Positions 45,617 to 56,344 of a DNA stretch of 64,000 bases are shown one piece after another. The notes beneath the pieces are model-generated. The model worked only from the letters and a program-made list of their open reading frames with translations, ran no database searches and was not told the DNA's origin. The DNA comes from Ectobius pallidus (Eukaryota > Arthropoda > Insecta > Blattodea > Ectobiidae). The position numbers and the translations under genes were made by a program. Position 1 is the stretch's first letter; the number at the start of each line of letters is the position of its first letter. The DNA lies in contig CAXKWD010000003.1 of the NCBI GenBank assembly GCA_964059195.1, positions 15,358,606-15,422,605 on the forward strand. Direction: 5' to 3'.

Positions 45617-46260
45617 AGGCTTTGTCCTGAACTGACTGACTAATGGCCGGTTTCTATAAACTGGCGAATTACCTATGGGCAAATTATGCAATGGACAGAA
45701 CTTACACAAGAATAACACCACACAAAAACAAATAATTTAAAGATAGCAATCACATACACTTCTGGTGAGTTTCTAGATAAATGTCCTCTGAAAATGACAG
45801 AAAAAATGTTCGGGCTAGATCTTTCCAAGGGTAAATCGTCGGGTTAATTTATCCTTTCAGGGATGGCTGGATAAAATTTAACCTCTTTGTAGGATCAATA
45901 ATAATTTAAACAATAAGAATCAAAGCCTTCTGAATTAAATTAACTCTACAACTCCAAGGCCTTGCTCATTATATCACTGTGGGTGAAATGGAACTAATTT
46001 GTCAATGGATAATTTACCCATAGGTAATTCACAAGTTTGTAGAAACCGGGCATTAATGACAGAGAATCAACGTAGAGCCTAAACTATAATAGATAGAGGC
46101 TTGGAATTTTGACAGTACCTTCGTTTCATAATGTAGGTGCACATTAGGAAAGGAAATTGAAAAATTTTGTTTTTAAATGCCAAAAATCAAATGTTTTTGA
46201 GAGTACTTAATCCCTTTTCACACAGAATTATCAAATCCAAATCACAGTTCACACGACAAC
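45617..46260 (-). repeat. Repeat S, inverted copy split by a TIR element
   Basis: On the minus strand the S blocks (TATGAAACGAAGGTACTGTC, AGTTTAGGCTCTACGTTGAT, CAGTCAGTTCAGGACAAAGC) are in order, interrupted at 45643..46053. Together with 44845..45050 it forms inverted repeats around family M copy 2. Confidence 0.75.
45643..46053. mobile_element. TA-flanked TIR element, family N
   Basis: About 50-bp inverted ends begin ATGGCCGGTTTCTATAAACT and, inverted, ATGCCCGGTTTCTACAAACT, with TA on each side. The S repeat gives the empty site. Only 411 bp and no coding remnant. Confidence 0.8.
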
Positions 46261-46419
46261 AGTGAATTGTTGGCAGTAGTCACATAAGGCTTTGGAAGTA
46301 AATAAAACGGGACTTTGACAAATTTGAGAATTTATTAAAAGTTATATTTGAGTAAATGACGTATCTCAAAATTTTGTAGATTATGTAAAATAATCAGTAA
46401 ATTCAACATTTTAATCAAT

Positions 46420-46640
46420 ATGTTCCTTACAGCTTACAAGTTTCGCGGGCAAAACCTTAATGGGAAAACATTGAATGATTTGGACGAAACACACTATGCG
46501 GGGTTTTTTTTTGGGCTAGGGAACTCTAATCTGAGGTCTTTTATTCCCCGGGTGGCGCACTTTGATCGTGAAATGTACGTACCTCGAAGCCGGGATTTTA
46601 GTATTTACTTCCGCTGCCCGTACCATAGGTACTATAGGTA
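46420..46640 (+). repeat. Helitron H-related internal remnant
   Basis: GGACGAAACACACTATGCGG, AACTCTAATCTGAGGTC and ACCTCGAAGCCGGGATTTTA match internal segments of H1 (near 7860-7915 and 7365) in altered order. Both Helitron ends are missing. Confidence 0.6.
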
Positions 46641-47340
46641 GAGGAAGTATTGTTTTCGACCCTAAAATTCGAAGTTGAGTTTTTAGCATATATACATGTT
46701 TCAAGGCACCCTGAATCAAAAAATACTATTTTTGGAAACATGTCTGTGTGTCCGTGTGTGTGTGTCTGTCTGTGTGGAAGTTTGTGAACAGGCTACCTCC
46801 GAAACAGAGAATCGTATGAAAACAAAATTTCGTATTTGGGTCAGGTACCTTCTGAAGATGCGATTCGAAGATTGGCGACAAATTTCCCTTATTTTTAAGG
46901 GGACTTTACATTAAGAAATTTTAGTTTTTCGCGATTTTCTCGAAAACGGCTCTAACGATTTTCTTTAAATTTTGCGCATGGATTGCTTGTACCAAGAGTT
47001 AAAACTTTTATTTGAAACATTTTTTCGAACAAATTCTCTGAAGGGTAGTTATAAGCAACCCACTGTGAATACGTGCTTTTTGCAATACGGGCTTCTTGTA
47101 AATCGTACGAAAACAAAATTTTGTATTTGGCTAGGTACCTTCTGAGGCTGTGAAGATTGGCGACAACCTTTTCTTATATTTAAGGGGACCTTACATGAAG
47201 AATATTTTGTTTTTTGCTATTTTCTCATAAACGGCTCTAACAATTTCCTTTAAATTTTGTACATGGATTGCTTATACCATTTCAAAAACATTCTCTGAAG
47301 GGTGGTTGTAACCTACCAACTTGCCTGGTGAACAACTCAA
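46641..47340 (+). repeat. Repeat V, two tandem units
   Basis: After a GTGTCTGT-type microsatellite (46741-46780) comes a unit with AATCGTATGAAAACAAAATT, GATTGGCGACAA, TTTTCTCGAAAACGGCTCTA and CTCTGAAGGGTAGTTATAAG. It is repeated about 285 bp on (47099-47320). An inverted single copy lies at 57480..57905. Confidence 0.75.
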
Positions 47341-47959
47341 TACGTGGACATTTAAGGCATTTTATTCTATATAAGCACGTGAAGTGAGAGAAATGTACTG
47401 TTGGCCCTGCTTACAGTAAAGAAATATCTGAGGGGAATATTTGATAAAATTCAGAAATTATTTTTAACGGCGGAAAGTTCAATAAACGTTTGCAGTCACT
47501 TGTTTTTTTTTCCCATAGCCTGCGTTTTTAGTCGCAACATTCAAAGAAGGGGCTATAATATATTTATATCATAATTAGCGTAAATGCTGCAAACTTTTAT
47601 TTGGGCAGAGGAAGTTATGTGACTTTCACATCAGATTTTTTTAAATTATCAATCGTTATAATAAAATTGCTTATGCATGTTCATGAATCTATGGTTTATT
47701 TTAATCGATTCATTTCGAATTTGTACGCCAATATGGCAGCATAAGATTCGTTTTGTTCGTTCATTTTATATTTTTAACGTTAAACAATGTAGCCTAATTA
47801 AGAGTAAAATTGTGTATTTCCTGCAATTTATGTAAAAAAGATATCAGTGTTTATATTTAAATAATGTTTTAAGTATTTTTCTGTTAAATAAATGATTTAA
47901 ACACAATATCTAGCAGTTGATTAAGTAATCGCGGGTGAAGCTAGTATATATTATATATA
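47341..47959. other. No gene; possible degraded Helitron 3' end
   Basis: Mostly unique. At 47925-47948 the sequence AATCGCGGGTGAAGCTAGTA looks like a shortened Helitron end: hairpin remnant then CTAGT. Confidence 0.45.
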
Positions 47960-50050
47960 TAGGCCAAAACCCACTGATTGACTGACTGATCACAGTATAA
48001 AAGCCAAAACCGACTGATCACAGTATCTCAAAAACTATACAGCGTGGAACGTCAAACTTAGTACACATAGCCTATTGCCCACAGGCTCTAAAGGCGCTCT
48101 AAGAAACGATTTCAAAATCTTTGGCCTCTAAGGGCCAAAATGAGGTTGTAAATTATGTAGTTTCTGAATTCACAAAAATTAATTCACACTGAATATACTG
48201 AGTCCCCATGACAACATTATTTTTTCAGACTACACAGGTGACTTTGCATGACATGTGATTTCACGTAAACCTAATATTGTACTTAGGCTACACCAAGATA
48301 CTCCTTTGGATCATAGCCTATGTTTGTGTATTTTCATCGGTGGAAGCCTTGAAGAGGAATGTAACCCAAGCGACTCTTTACATTTTGTAGGCCAACTGTT
48401 ACGTGATATTTTAACAGCTTCAAAGGCTGTTTTGATAAAACTAACTTATGAAATATTGTAAAGTACCGGTACCATACATATTTAACTACCGCAATCAGTA
48501 GCCTATAGACGCAAAATTTATAGTTTTTGAAGTGAATCTTCTTTAGCCGCGGTAGGGGTAAATCGAGAGCTTGTGTAACGCTCAAAACCGTCACGAAATT
48601 AGTGTTACGCTCAAAATCGTCACGAAATTAGTGAGGTGTGACGGAACGGACTTACACAGAAAACAATCAACTCAATGATTAAGGTTATCCATAATTTAAA
48701 AAATCAAACAATTCAAAATTAAAAAATCCAAATTTAAAAAACTAAAAATCCAAAATTTAAAAAATCGAAAATCCAAAATTAAAAAAAACAAATTTCCAAA
48801 ATTAAAAAAATCAAAGATTCAAAATTGAAAAGTCCAAAAATCTTGATTTAAAAAAATAAAAATTCCAAAATTAAAAAATCCAAGTATCCAAAATTTAAAA
48901 ATCACAAATTCAACATTCAAAATATTCAAAAATTCAAAATGTAAAAAATAAAAATCCATAATTAAAAAATCCAAAATTTAAAAATTCCAAAATGAAAAAT
49001 AGAAAATTAAAAATCTCAAAAAAAATTCAAAGATTTAAAATTATAAAGTCCAAAATTATAGAATTCAAAATTCCAAAATTAAAAATTAAAAATCCAAATC
49101 CACAAGTAAAAATGTCCAAAATCCCAATATTAAAAAGTCCAACAATCCAAAATTGAAAAAATTCAATAATCCAAGATTGAAAAATCAAAAAAATTATAAA
49201 AAGTTTCACTTCTGTCGCGTGGCGTTCCACGCACGTTTTTTTTTTTATCCTAGCCTCTATACCACCTCCCCTTAAAGAAACGATCTGGAGTGAAACTCTG
49301 AGATCGATTACAAAAATAATCATGTAAATTTAAATTCTCTTGTGTTCAAACGCTGATTGAACGAATCGTGCTATTATAAGAAAACAACGTGGCACTTCAT
49401 CTACGATTTATAATCATAAAATACATATTTGCACATTTATTCGTTAATGGTATGGATACTTTTTATAACTTCCTGTTAAAATATATTATTTGGAGTGAAT
49501 TCATGCGCATTTTTTGCATTTTCTTTGAAAACCGTTAATAGCAGAACACATTGGCTCTGGCATTTATGTGGGCCAGTAGACTACATCGCTTACAGAAAAC
49601 GATAATTTTAAAGGAACCAGGCACCCTAGCTATTTTGTTTCTAGACAATGCTTCCTTTAAGTGGCTATTATTAAAAAGTCGTGAAACTCACACAACTTTC
49701 TCTGCACACATAAACGTTAGTAAGATATATTAAGCATGGCATTCTGTTCATGTAAATGAAGATAATGTAGATACCGCATCGCATCCCCGAAGGATGCAAA
49801 ACCAATATAAAACCTGATTAATGCACTCACGTAACTTTCTTTACCAAGCCTGGATAATATAATTTTCTCACTTTACATTCTGACATACAATAAGAGGCCG
49901 TATTGAAAGTAATTCTTTCAACAGGATATAATGCTTTATTGATCACCAGGCAAGACTGAGTTTCTACAAAGAGCGGGTGGCTTATAACTACCCTTCAGAA
50001 AATGTTTTTCGAAAGAAAAGGTTTCAAACAAAAGTTTTAACTCTCAGTAT
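47960..50050 (+). repeat. Repeat K, copy 3, with an insertion
   Basis: Follows K copy 2 from GCCAAAACCCACTGATTGAC to CTTATAACTACCCTTCAG, interrupted at 48528..49240. Compared with copy 2 it carries TAGCCTA at 48068 and TAGGCTA at 48284 where copy 2 has TA. Confidence 0.8.
48528..49240 (+). mobile_element. Element E: hairpin-ended, AT-minisatellite element, copy 1
   Basis: Left part has GAAGTGAATCTTCTTTAG, CGGTAGGGGTAAATC and repeated CGTCACGAAATTAGTG units. The long middle (48680-49190) is a degenerate repeat of AATCCAAAATTAAAAA-type units. The right end is CTTCTGTCGCGTGGCGTTCC continuing ACGCAC, which forms a GCGTGG-cgtt-CCACGC hairpin, followed by a T-run. An inverted copy is at 54494..55527, and K copy 2 gives the empty site. 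The hairpin end and inner tandem repeats recall Helitron-like (HINE/Helentron) elements, but no CTRR end is present. Confidence 0.65.
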
Positions 50051-50292
50051 ATCCTAGTTATACCGTAAAATAGGCACTAAATTGAGCTTTATTCCGTTAC
50101 CGGTCAACCGGTTTGGTCCAAAATCAATATGCTTCTTCCCATGGACGGTACCAAAGCGTATACCAAGTTTCATGAAAATCTGATAAAACGTATTTGAGAT
50201 ATCGCGCGTACAGGCACACGGACAGACAGACGGACAGACATTTTCCCGTTCACCGTACAATCTCAGAAAGCACCACTCTGGCACTTAATAAA
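50051..50292 (-). repeat. Repeat R, copy 8
   Basis: Follows K copy 3 as in copies 1 and 2. The minus strand is open for 76 codons with the recurrent IFMKLGIRF, HGKKHIDFGPNRLTG residues. Confidence 0.75.
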
Positions 50293-50411
50293 TATCTGTA
50301 TAATAAATGTAATTATCAATTTCTTAAATTTGTATTTCAGATTAATCAATTCAGAGTTATTTTTAACCATGGAATTGAATCATTTGGGATAAAGAATAAA
50401 GCTGTGTTTTA

Positions 50412-50935
50412 GTTTTAGAGGCCGTTTTGATGAAATAACCTTTGAAATATTGTAAAGTGTATATTTAAATACTTTAACCAGTAAAGCACATTTTGTTTTT
50501 GACCCTAGCCAATGTACCACACAAGGTATATAAAGCTACGTACCACCTCCCCTTAAAGAAACGATCTGGAGTGAAACTCTGAGATCGATTACAAAAATAA
50601 TAGAAATTAATTAATGTCAACGTGGTAAAACCGCTGATTGAACGACTCATGCTATTATAAGAAAAGAACGTGGCACTACATGTATGAGTTTTAATCATAA
50701 AATATAAATTTGCACATTTATTCGTTAATAATATAGACATTTTTATTGCTTCCTGTTAAAATATATTAATTGGAGTGAATTCAAACGCATTTTTTGCTTT
50801 TTCTTTGAAAACCGTTGATAGCAGAACACATTGTCACCGACATTTGTGTGGGTCGGTAGGCCATGCCGCTTACAGAAAATGAGAATTTTTAAGGATCCAG
50901 CTACTCGGGAATTAATCGGCTCTGATGAAAAATTC
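50412..50935 (+). repeat. Repeat K, copy 4 (middle part)
   Basis: From GAGGCCGTTTTGATGAAATA through ACCACCTCCCCTTAAAGAAA to the AAAACCGTTGATAGCAGAAC segment, then similarity ends near 50920. Confidence 0.75.
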
Positions 50936-51129
50936 ACAATTGTAGTCTGTATTTAATATTATGTATGCAGTATATACACATACATATAAACAGTATAAAG
51001 CTGATGAGGTGTAAATGTTAAAATATAGGGATTGGTACCATAAATCCATAAATACGAATGAAATTAAAGTATTAAAAATTAATTTAAAAAATAATACGAT
51101 TGAATAATTTAATAATTGCTACCTAAATA
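50936..51129. other. No recognised feature
   Basis: AT-rich spacer. Confidence 0.4.
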
Positions 51130-52020
51130 TTTATTAAGTGCCAGTATGGTACTTTATGACATTGTGTGGTGGACGAAAAAAGTCTGTCCGTCTGTCCGTC
51201 TGTCTGTCTGTCTGTCCGTCTGTCTGTCTGTCCGTGTGTCTGTACGCACCATAACTCAAATACGCTTTTTCGGATTTTTATGAAACTTGGAAAACACATT
51301 TAAAATGTCCATGGGAAGAACCCTATTGATATTGAACCAAATCGGTTCACCGGTACCGGAGTAATGCCCAATTCAGTGCCTATTTTAATAGATTATGGCG
51401 CCTTTCTAATAGAAAGGCGCCATAACTCAAATACGTTGTAACGGATTTCCATGAAACTTGGTATACGCATTTATGACGTCCATGAGAAGTGCCCTATTGA
51501 ATTTGAACCTAATATGTTGACCGGTACCGGAGTAAAACCCAATTTAGTGTTTATTTCAAAGGCGCAATAACTCAAATACGCTTTATCGGATATTTATGAA
51601 ACTTCGTATACGCATTTATAATGTACATGGGAAGACCTCTATTGATATTCAACCAAATCGGTTGGCCAGTACCGGAATAATGCTCAATTTAGTGCCTTTT
51701 ATGTTAATATATGAGAAATCACGATAACTCAAATATGCTTTATTTGATTTTCCTGAAACTTTGTATACCCATTTATAATGTACCTGGGAAGACGTCTACT
51801 GATATTGGACCAAATCGGTAGACCGGTACCGGAGTAAAACCCAATTTAGGATCTATTTTAAAGACGCGGTAACTCAAATACGCTTTACCAGATTTTAATG
51901 AAACTTGGTATACACATTTATAATGTTCATGGGAAGACATCTATTGATATTGGATAATATCGGTTGACCTATTTCGGAGTAATGCTCAATTTAATGCCTA
52001 TTTTATGATAATATACGTAT
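51130..52020 (+). repeat. Tandem array of about five R cores
   Basis: R in the opposite orientation to most other copies. One CTGTC microsatellite (about 51183-51246) is followed by five core units of about 145-170 bp, starting near 51250, 51421, 51566, 51723 and 51867. Each has an AACTCAAATACG-like start, ATGAAACTTGG-like block, a CCATGGGAAG-like block and ends near CCGGTACCGGAGTAA. Units differ from each other by many substitutions, so the array is not recent. Confidence 0.85.
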
Positions 52021-52029
52021 TCGAAAGAA

Positions 52030-52535
52030 TTTATAAAAAAAAAAGCAAATCAGTTATCTTGACAACATAGTCAATTGTTTTACTGTGATTTTATAAGGCT
52101 TTGGAAATTAAAATACAGTTAGCTATGACCAAAAACACTATTGTTTTACATGCGCTTATCCAACTAGTCCGTTAAGGTGCCCGACCCAGGTGCCCGAGAT
52201 GGTAACGTCTTGGCCTCACATTCTGAAGTTCCATGGTTCAAATCCCGAAACCGGCCAATTTCACTTTTTTTGTTGTATTTTTATGTGAGTGTGCGATTGT
52301 CAAGATATCACAAATCTGCACAGTTCAGCTAATGCTGGAAGATTTTAATCTGAAAAAAAAAACTAGACCTTTGTTCTTCCGTAAGCCCTGCTTAATGAAT
52401 AAATCTGGAGCTTAACTTGGAAATCAATCTAAAAACAAAATATTCTGCATATCATAATTTCAGTCATAACTGATTAAACAAAAACATACTGGCACTTTTT
52501 TACATCAGTTTACCTGATTTTATTACCATAGTCTT
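52030..52535 (-). repeat. Repeat T, inverted copy with SINE inserted
   Basis: Minus-strand T joined to the R array in the usual order. A tRNA-derived SINE lies inside at 52165..52290. Confidence 0.75.
52165..52290 (+). mobile_element. tRNA-derived SINE head (Ser/Leu-like)
   Basis: GTGCCCGAGATGGTAACGTC is the A-box region, GGTTCAAATCCCG the B box, then ACCGGCCAATTT. It matches the head of the SINE at 18970..19162. The body is short or diverged. Confidence 0.65.
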
Positions 52536-52821
52536 TGATTATCGTCATAAATACTCTATAAATCTATGCGACAATTTATGGTCCTATACATAATAAATAT
52601 AAACAGTTAAATGAACAAAACGAATCTTATGCTGCCATATGGGCATAATGCAACTGCATTTTTCTGTTAAATAAATTATTTTTAAAAAACCTAGCAATTG
52701 ACTAAATAATTTAGGGTGAAGCTGCAGGCACCTGCTTATCGGATATAAAATATTAGAACTATGACTGTTAACTAAAATCCTTATCTTACAGAAAACTTGA
52801 AGTACTTCGGATATTTCGGAT
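52536..52821. other. AT-rich, with a degraded Helitron-like 3' end
   Basis: Near 52700-52735 TAATTTAGGGTGAAGCTGCA then GGCACCTGCTTAT resembles a decayed Helitron terminus. Nothing else. Confidence 0.4.
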
Positions 52822-52965
52822 AAAATGTCTGTCTGTGCGCGATAACTCTAATGCGCTTTTTCGGATTTTCATGAAACTCGGTATACGCATTTATAGCGTC
52901 CATGGGAAGAAGACTATTAATTTTGGACGAAATTGATTGACCGGTACCAGAGTAACGACTAAGTA
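52822..52965 (+). repeat. Repeat R, single inverted core
   Basis: CTGTCTGTGCGCGATAACTC, GGATTTTCATGAAACTCGGT and TTGACCGGTACCAGAGTAA are recognisable. No T or K nearby on its right. Confidence 0.75.
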
Positions 52966-53389
52966 AAGTTTAAATGGGAAATCATGACTAAAGTGTTTTG
53001 CAGATGACAAGCCGTTTGTCCTTCTCCTTGCTTAGATACGCGGTCTAATCAGAGACGGCGAGACGGAGGGAAGACTCTTACTGCTAGCGGCACTGCGTTA
53101 GCTCGTGCACGTGTTTGGCGGTGAAGGAATTGGCTTCTCATTTGAAAAATACTGTAGGCCTATAGGCCTACTACGTAAAAGTAAGCTGTACTTCCTCAAC
53201 TTTCTCAAGAAACCATGGTCTAAAACTCAGTGATTTCTTAAATATGGCCTATTAACTTCGTCTGGCACTTCGTTTTATCAGTTTTCCTGATTTTATATTA
53301 AGTAAGTTTTGTAGCCTATATTATCCTCCTATTATGTAGTATTTTTACCCACTTATAGAACAGCTATAATTAAAAAAATTCAGCAGCAA
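52966..53389. other. No gene recognised
   Basis: Contains a back-to-back pair of TAGGCCTA octamers at 53155-53170. Otherwise unique. Confidence 0.4.
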
Positions 53390-53542
53390 TACTGGCAAAT
53401 CCAGCTGTCATAAGCATACAAAATTTGTTTTTTTAGCTTCTCTACGAGCATAAAAAACTGGATTTTAATAGCCGTGACGTCATTAACGCCTAAGACAGTC
53501 CAAATTACCCACTAGAAACTTTAAACTTCGCAGACTTATAGA

Positions 53543-53885
53543 CTTTTAGATTACCCCTTGAGAGTAATTAAATCTTGGAGGATGAAGTGGCTGGACACGT
53601 TGCGCGCATGGGGGAAGAAAGACATAATAAAAAATATTAACGGGAAGACCCGAAGGGAAAAGACCACTTGGAAGACCTAGACGCAGGTGGGAGGACAATA
53701 TTAGGATAGATTTAAGGGAAGACGGATTTGTGAGGGATGGTTGGATGGAGTTAGCACAAAATATGGTTGATTGGCGGGCTCAGGTAAGCGCGGCAATGAA
53801 CCTTCGGGTTTCATAAAATATATAATACTCCTTTACCTTACTTAGGAATTGTCTATTGCCATCGAGTGAGTAAGTAAGTAGGCTA
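53543..53885 (+). mobile_element. Non-LTR retrotransposon 3' fragment (family A) with 11-bp target duplication
   Basis: Flanked by AGACTTATAGA at 53532-53542 and 53886-53896. Contains the GHVARM-coding region (GGACACGTTGCGCGCATGGG), GGGAAGACCCGAAGGG, and the terminal ATTGCCATCGAGTGAGTAAG. 5' truncated. Confidence 0.8.
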
Positions 53886-54493
53886 AGACTTATAGATTTT
53901 CGCCTATAACCGATGGGAAAATTCCAAAAAGTTGAAATTTTAAATTTTGTACCTTCCAAAAATATTTTGAAGTATTTTGACTGCGTATTTGTACCTACGT
54001 CTTCAGATGTTTTCGCAAAACTAAAGGAATATTGTTAACGTGATATTTTTTTTTTTTTTTTTTTTTTTTTTGTGAATTTGTTCAAGGGAAGATTTAGTGT
54101 GCAAAATTTTCGTAGGGATTTATTAGTTAAATTTTAATGCAGAAGAACTACAGTCAAGCAATATTTTCATACTGTGCTACATTTGTGTAGAATTCACCGT
54201 TTGACGTGGCACCACTTACTTGTACCCATACGAAAAAGGAAATATGCCAGCTGCCATAAGCATGCAAAATTTGGTGTTTTAAGCTTTTATACAAGCATTA
54301 AAAAACTGGATGGATGCCGTGACGTCATGAACGCCTAAGACAGTCCAAATTACTTTGACATGAGCTAAAAAGTTTACCTTTGCAGACTAATATATTTTCG
54401 CCTATAACCGATGGGAAAATTCCAAAAATTTCAAATTTTATATTTCGTACCCTCCAAAAAGATTTTGAAATTTTTTGACAGCGTATTTCGAAA

Positions 54494-55527
54494 AAAAAGA
54501 GTGCGTGGAACGCCACGCGACAGAAGTAAAACTTTATTTAATTTTTTTTATTTTTTCAATTTTTGATTATTGGATTTTTTCAATTTTGCATTATTGGACT
54601 TTTTGATATTGGGTTTTTGGACATTTTTAATATTAGATTTTGAACTTTTTAATTTTGGATCTTTGAATTTTGGATTTTTTAAATTTTCGATCTTTGAATT
54701 GTTTATTTTTTATTTTTTTAAATTTTTGATTTTTGGATTTTTAAATTTTTTATTTTATTTATTAAATTTTGGATTTTTGGATGTTATAATTTTTAATTTT
54801 GTTTTTTTAAATTTTGGAAATTTTTATTTTTTTAATTTTATATTTTTAATTTTGGATTTGCGCGGTAATGAACCTCCGGGTTTCATAAAATAGATAATAT
54901 ACCTTTAGATTGCTTAGGAATTGTTTATTGCCATTGAGGAATTAAGGTCTGAAAAATTTCCTTTGATTACTCGTAATCATTAGTCCGCACCGAAACAAGT
55001 AAGTAATTTCGTTCGGTTTTGAGTGTGACAAGGCCTCGCAACGAATGTTGGAATAGTTCCCTTGCAAAAGACGGGCCGCAACCCGCATAATAACAACCTC
55101 CCCAAATTTCAAAATTGTTAAATAAAAGGTAAAGGACCCTTAGACCGCGTAAGATAACATTTTAGAGTAAGAAATTGGATATACAAAATTACAATAGACT
55201 GTCTTTTCGGCAACAACAATAGAATGAAACATGCTAGCCACCCCTACTTTACTACTATGACACCACCTCCAAATCATACTAAAAATTATGGGGCAAATGG
55301 GCTTTGCCTAGGTACCCATTGCCTATTACATAGTAGTGGGCATAAAAGAGGAAGGAGCCACGTATCAAAAGTACGTTGCAGATATTCTCAATTCGATTCC
55401 GATTCGATTCCGATTGAGTGTGACTGATTTCGTGACTGATTGTGACTGATTTCGTGACGGTTTTAGTGTGACTGATTTTCCAGATTTACCCTCTACCGCC
55501 ACTAAAGAAGTTTTACTTCAAAAAAAG
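54494..55527 (-). mobile_element. Element E, copy 2, with nested insertions
   Basis: On the minus strand it runs from GAAGTAAAACTTCTTTAGTG (55527 side) through CGTCACGAAATCAGTCAC repeats to the AT-rich minisatellite (54535-54855) and the hairpin GCGTGG-cgtt-CCACGC at about 54502-54520. A family A LINE tail (about 54857-54945) and about 430 bp of other sequence separate the two parts. The 107-codon F/L-rich frame is a product of the minisatellite. Confidence 0.65.
54857..54945 (+). mobile_element. Very short non-LTR tail (family A)
   Basis: Only GCGCGGTAATGAACCTCCGG to TTTATTGCCATTGAG remains, about 90 bp of 3' UTR, inside element E. Confidence 0.7.
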
Positions 55528-55745
55528 GAATATTGTTGATTGACGTGACAAATTTTTTTGTGAATTCGTTCAAGGGTAGACTGAATGTGCAAAATTTTCG
55601 TACGGATTTATTGGTTAAAATTTAATGCAGAAGATCTACAGCCAAACAATTTTTTCATACTGCACTACATTTATGTAGAATTCACCGCTTGACGTGGCAC
55701 TACTTACTCGTACAATGAAGGAAACGTGCTGAGACTGGTATGTGG

Positions 55746-56210
55746 AAGAATATTATTGTGTAGTAGGCACAACACGGAGTTTAGAGCTATTCCACGAGTT
55801 GGAGAAACTTTGCCTCTAACTCGTCATTAACATGGTTTTATCGCTTGAGGTACAACGGATGAATAGGGTACGGAATTCTGTTCACACCAGAAACACAATT
55901 CACGCGCCACGATTAGGGGGATTCCCCTCCACTTGAAGCATAGCCGGAAGTCGGACAACAAGCGGAGAAGAGAAGAATTTCATCAACAGAGCTATTCACT
56001 AAGGCGGAAGCTGCAAGAAAGTAGCATGGGAGATGAGCTAGCTGTAGCTATGCTTTCCTACTAGTGGCCGTATCATTAGTGACAAGGCTTGCCCCTAACC
56101 GAAGTCTATTTTAATAGCAGTACGTACATAAACAACACCAAGCATCCAAAGCCTCATCGGGCATGTGCAGAATTTATTTACATGATGTTTCTTTTTATAT
56201 ACGGAATGTT
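55746..56210. other. No recognised feature
   Basis: Unique sequence of mixed composition. Nothing supported. Confidence 0.4.
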
Positions 56211-56212
56211 AG

Positions 56213-56300
56213 AATTAGAATTAGAATTAGAATTGTTTTATTTTACCTGGTGGAATTAAGGGCATTAGGCCTTCTCTTCCATTCTACCAGGATTATTGTA
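56213..56300 (-). mobile_element. LINE-type 3' end
   Basis: On the minus strand GAATGGAAGAGAAGGCCTAA, then GCCCTTAATTCCACCAGGTA and a repeated AATTCT tail, resembling the palindromic 3' ends of insect non-LTR elements. Only about 90 bp remain. Confidence 0.55.
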
Positions 56301-56344
56301 ACTGAACATTACCAATAATGCAATAGAGAGTAGCTTATGATAAG

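Larger units (their letters stand above)
53390..55745 (+). repeat. Repeat W, two tandem units carrying later insertions
   Basis: Two units about 845 bp apart before insertions. GCCGTGACGTCATTAACGCC at about 53470 corresponds to GCCGTGACGTCATGAACGCC at 54315, and TGCAAAATTTTCGTAGGGAT (about 54093) to TGCAAAATTTTCGTACGGAT (about 55589). Unit 1 holds the non-LTR fragment 53543..53885 and unit 2 the element E copy. A T-run of about 26 lies at 54046-54071. Class unknown. Confidence 0.7.

Noticed and set aside
2640..50935. Copies of repeat K as LTRs of a giant element
   Set aside because: They share no TG...CA ends, no target duplication and no coding sequence between them; they are dispersed copies.
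54570..54893. 107-codon F/L-rich plus-strand frame
   Set aside because: Encoded by degenerate T-rich minisatellite of element E; no constraint or domain.
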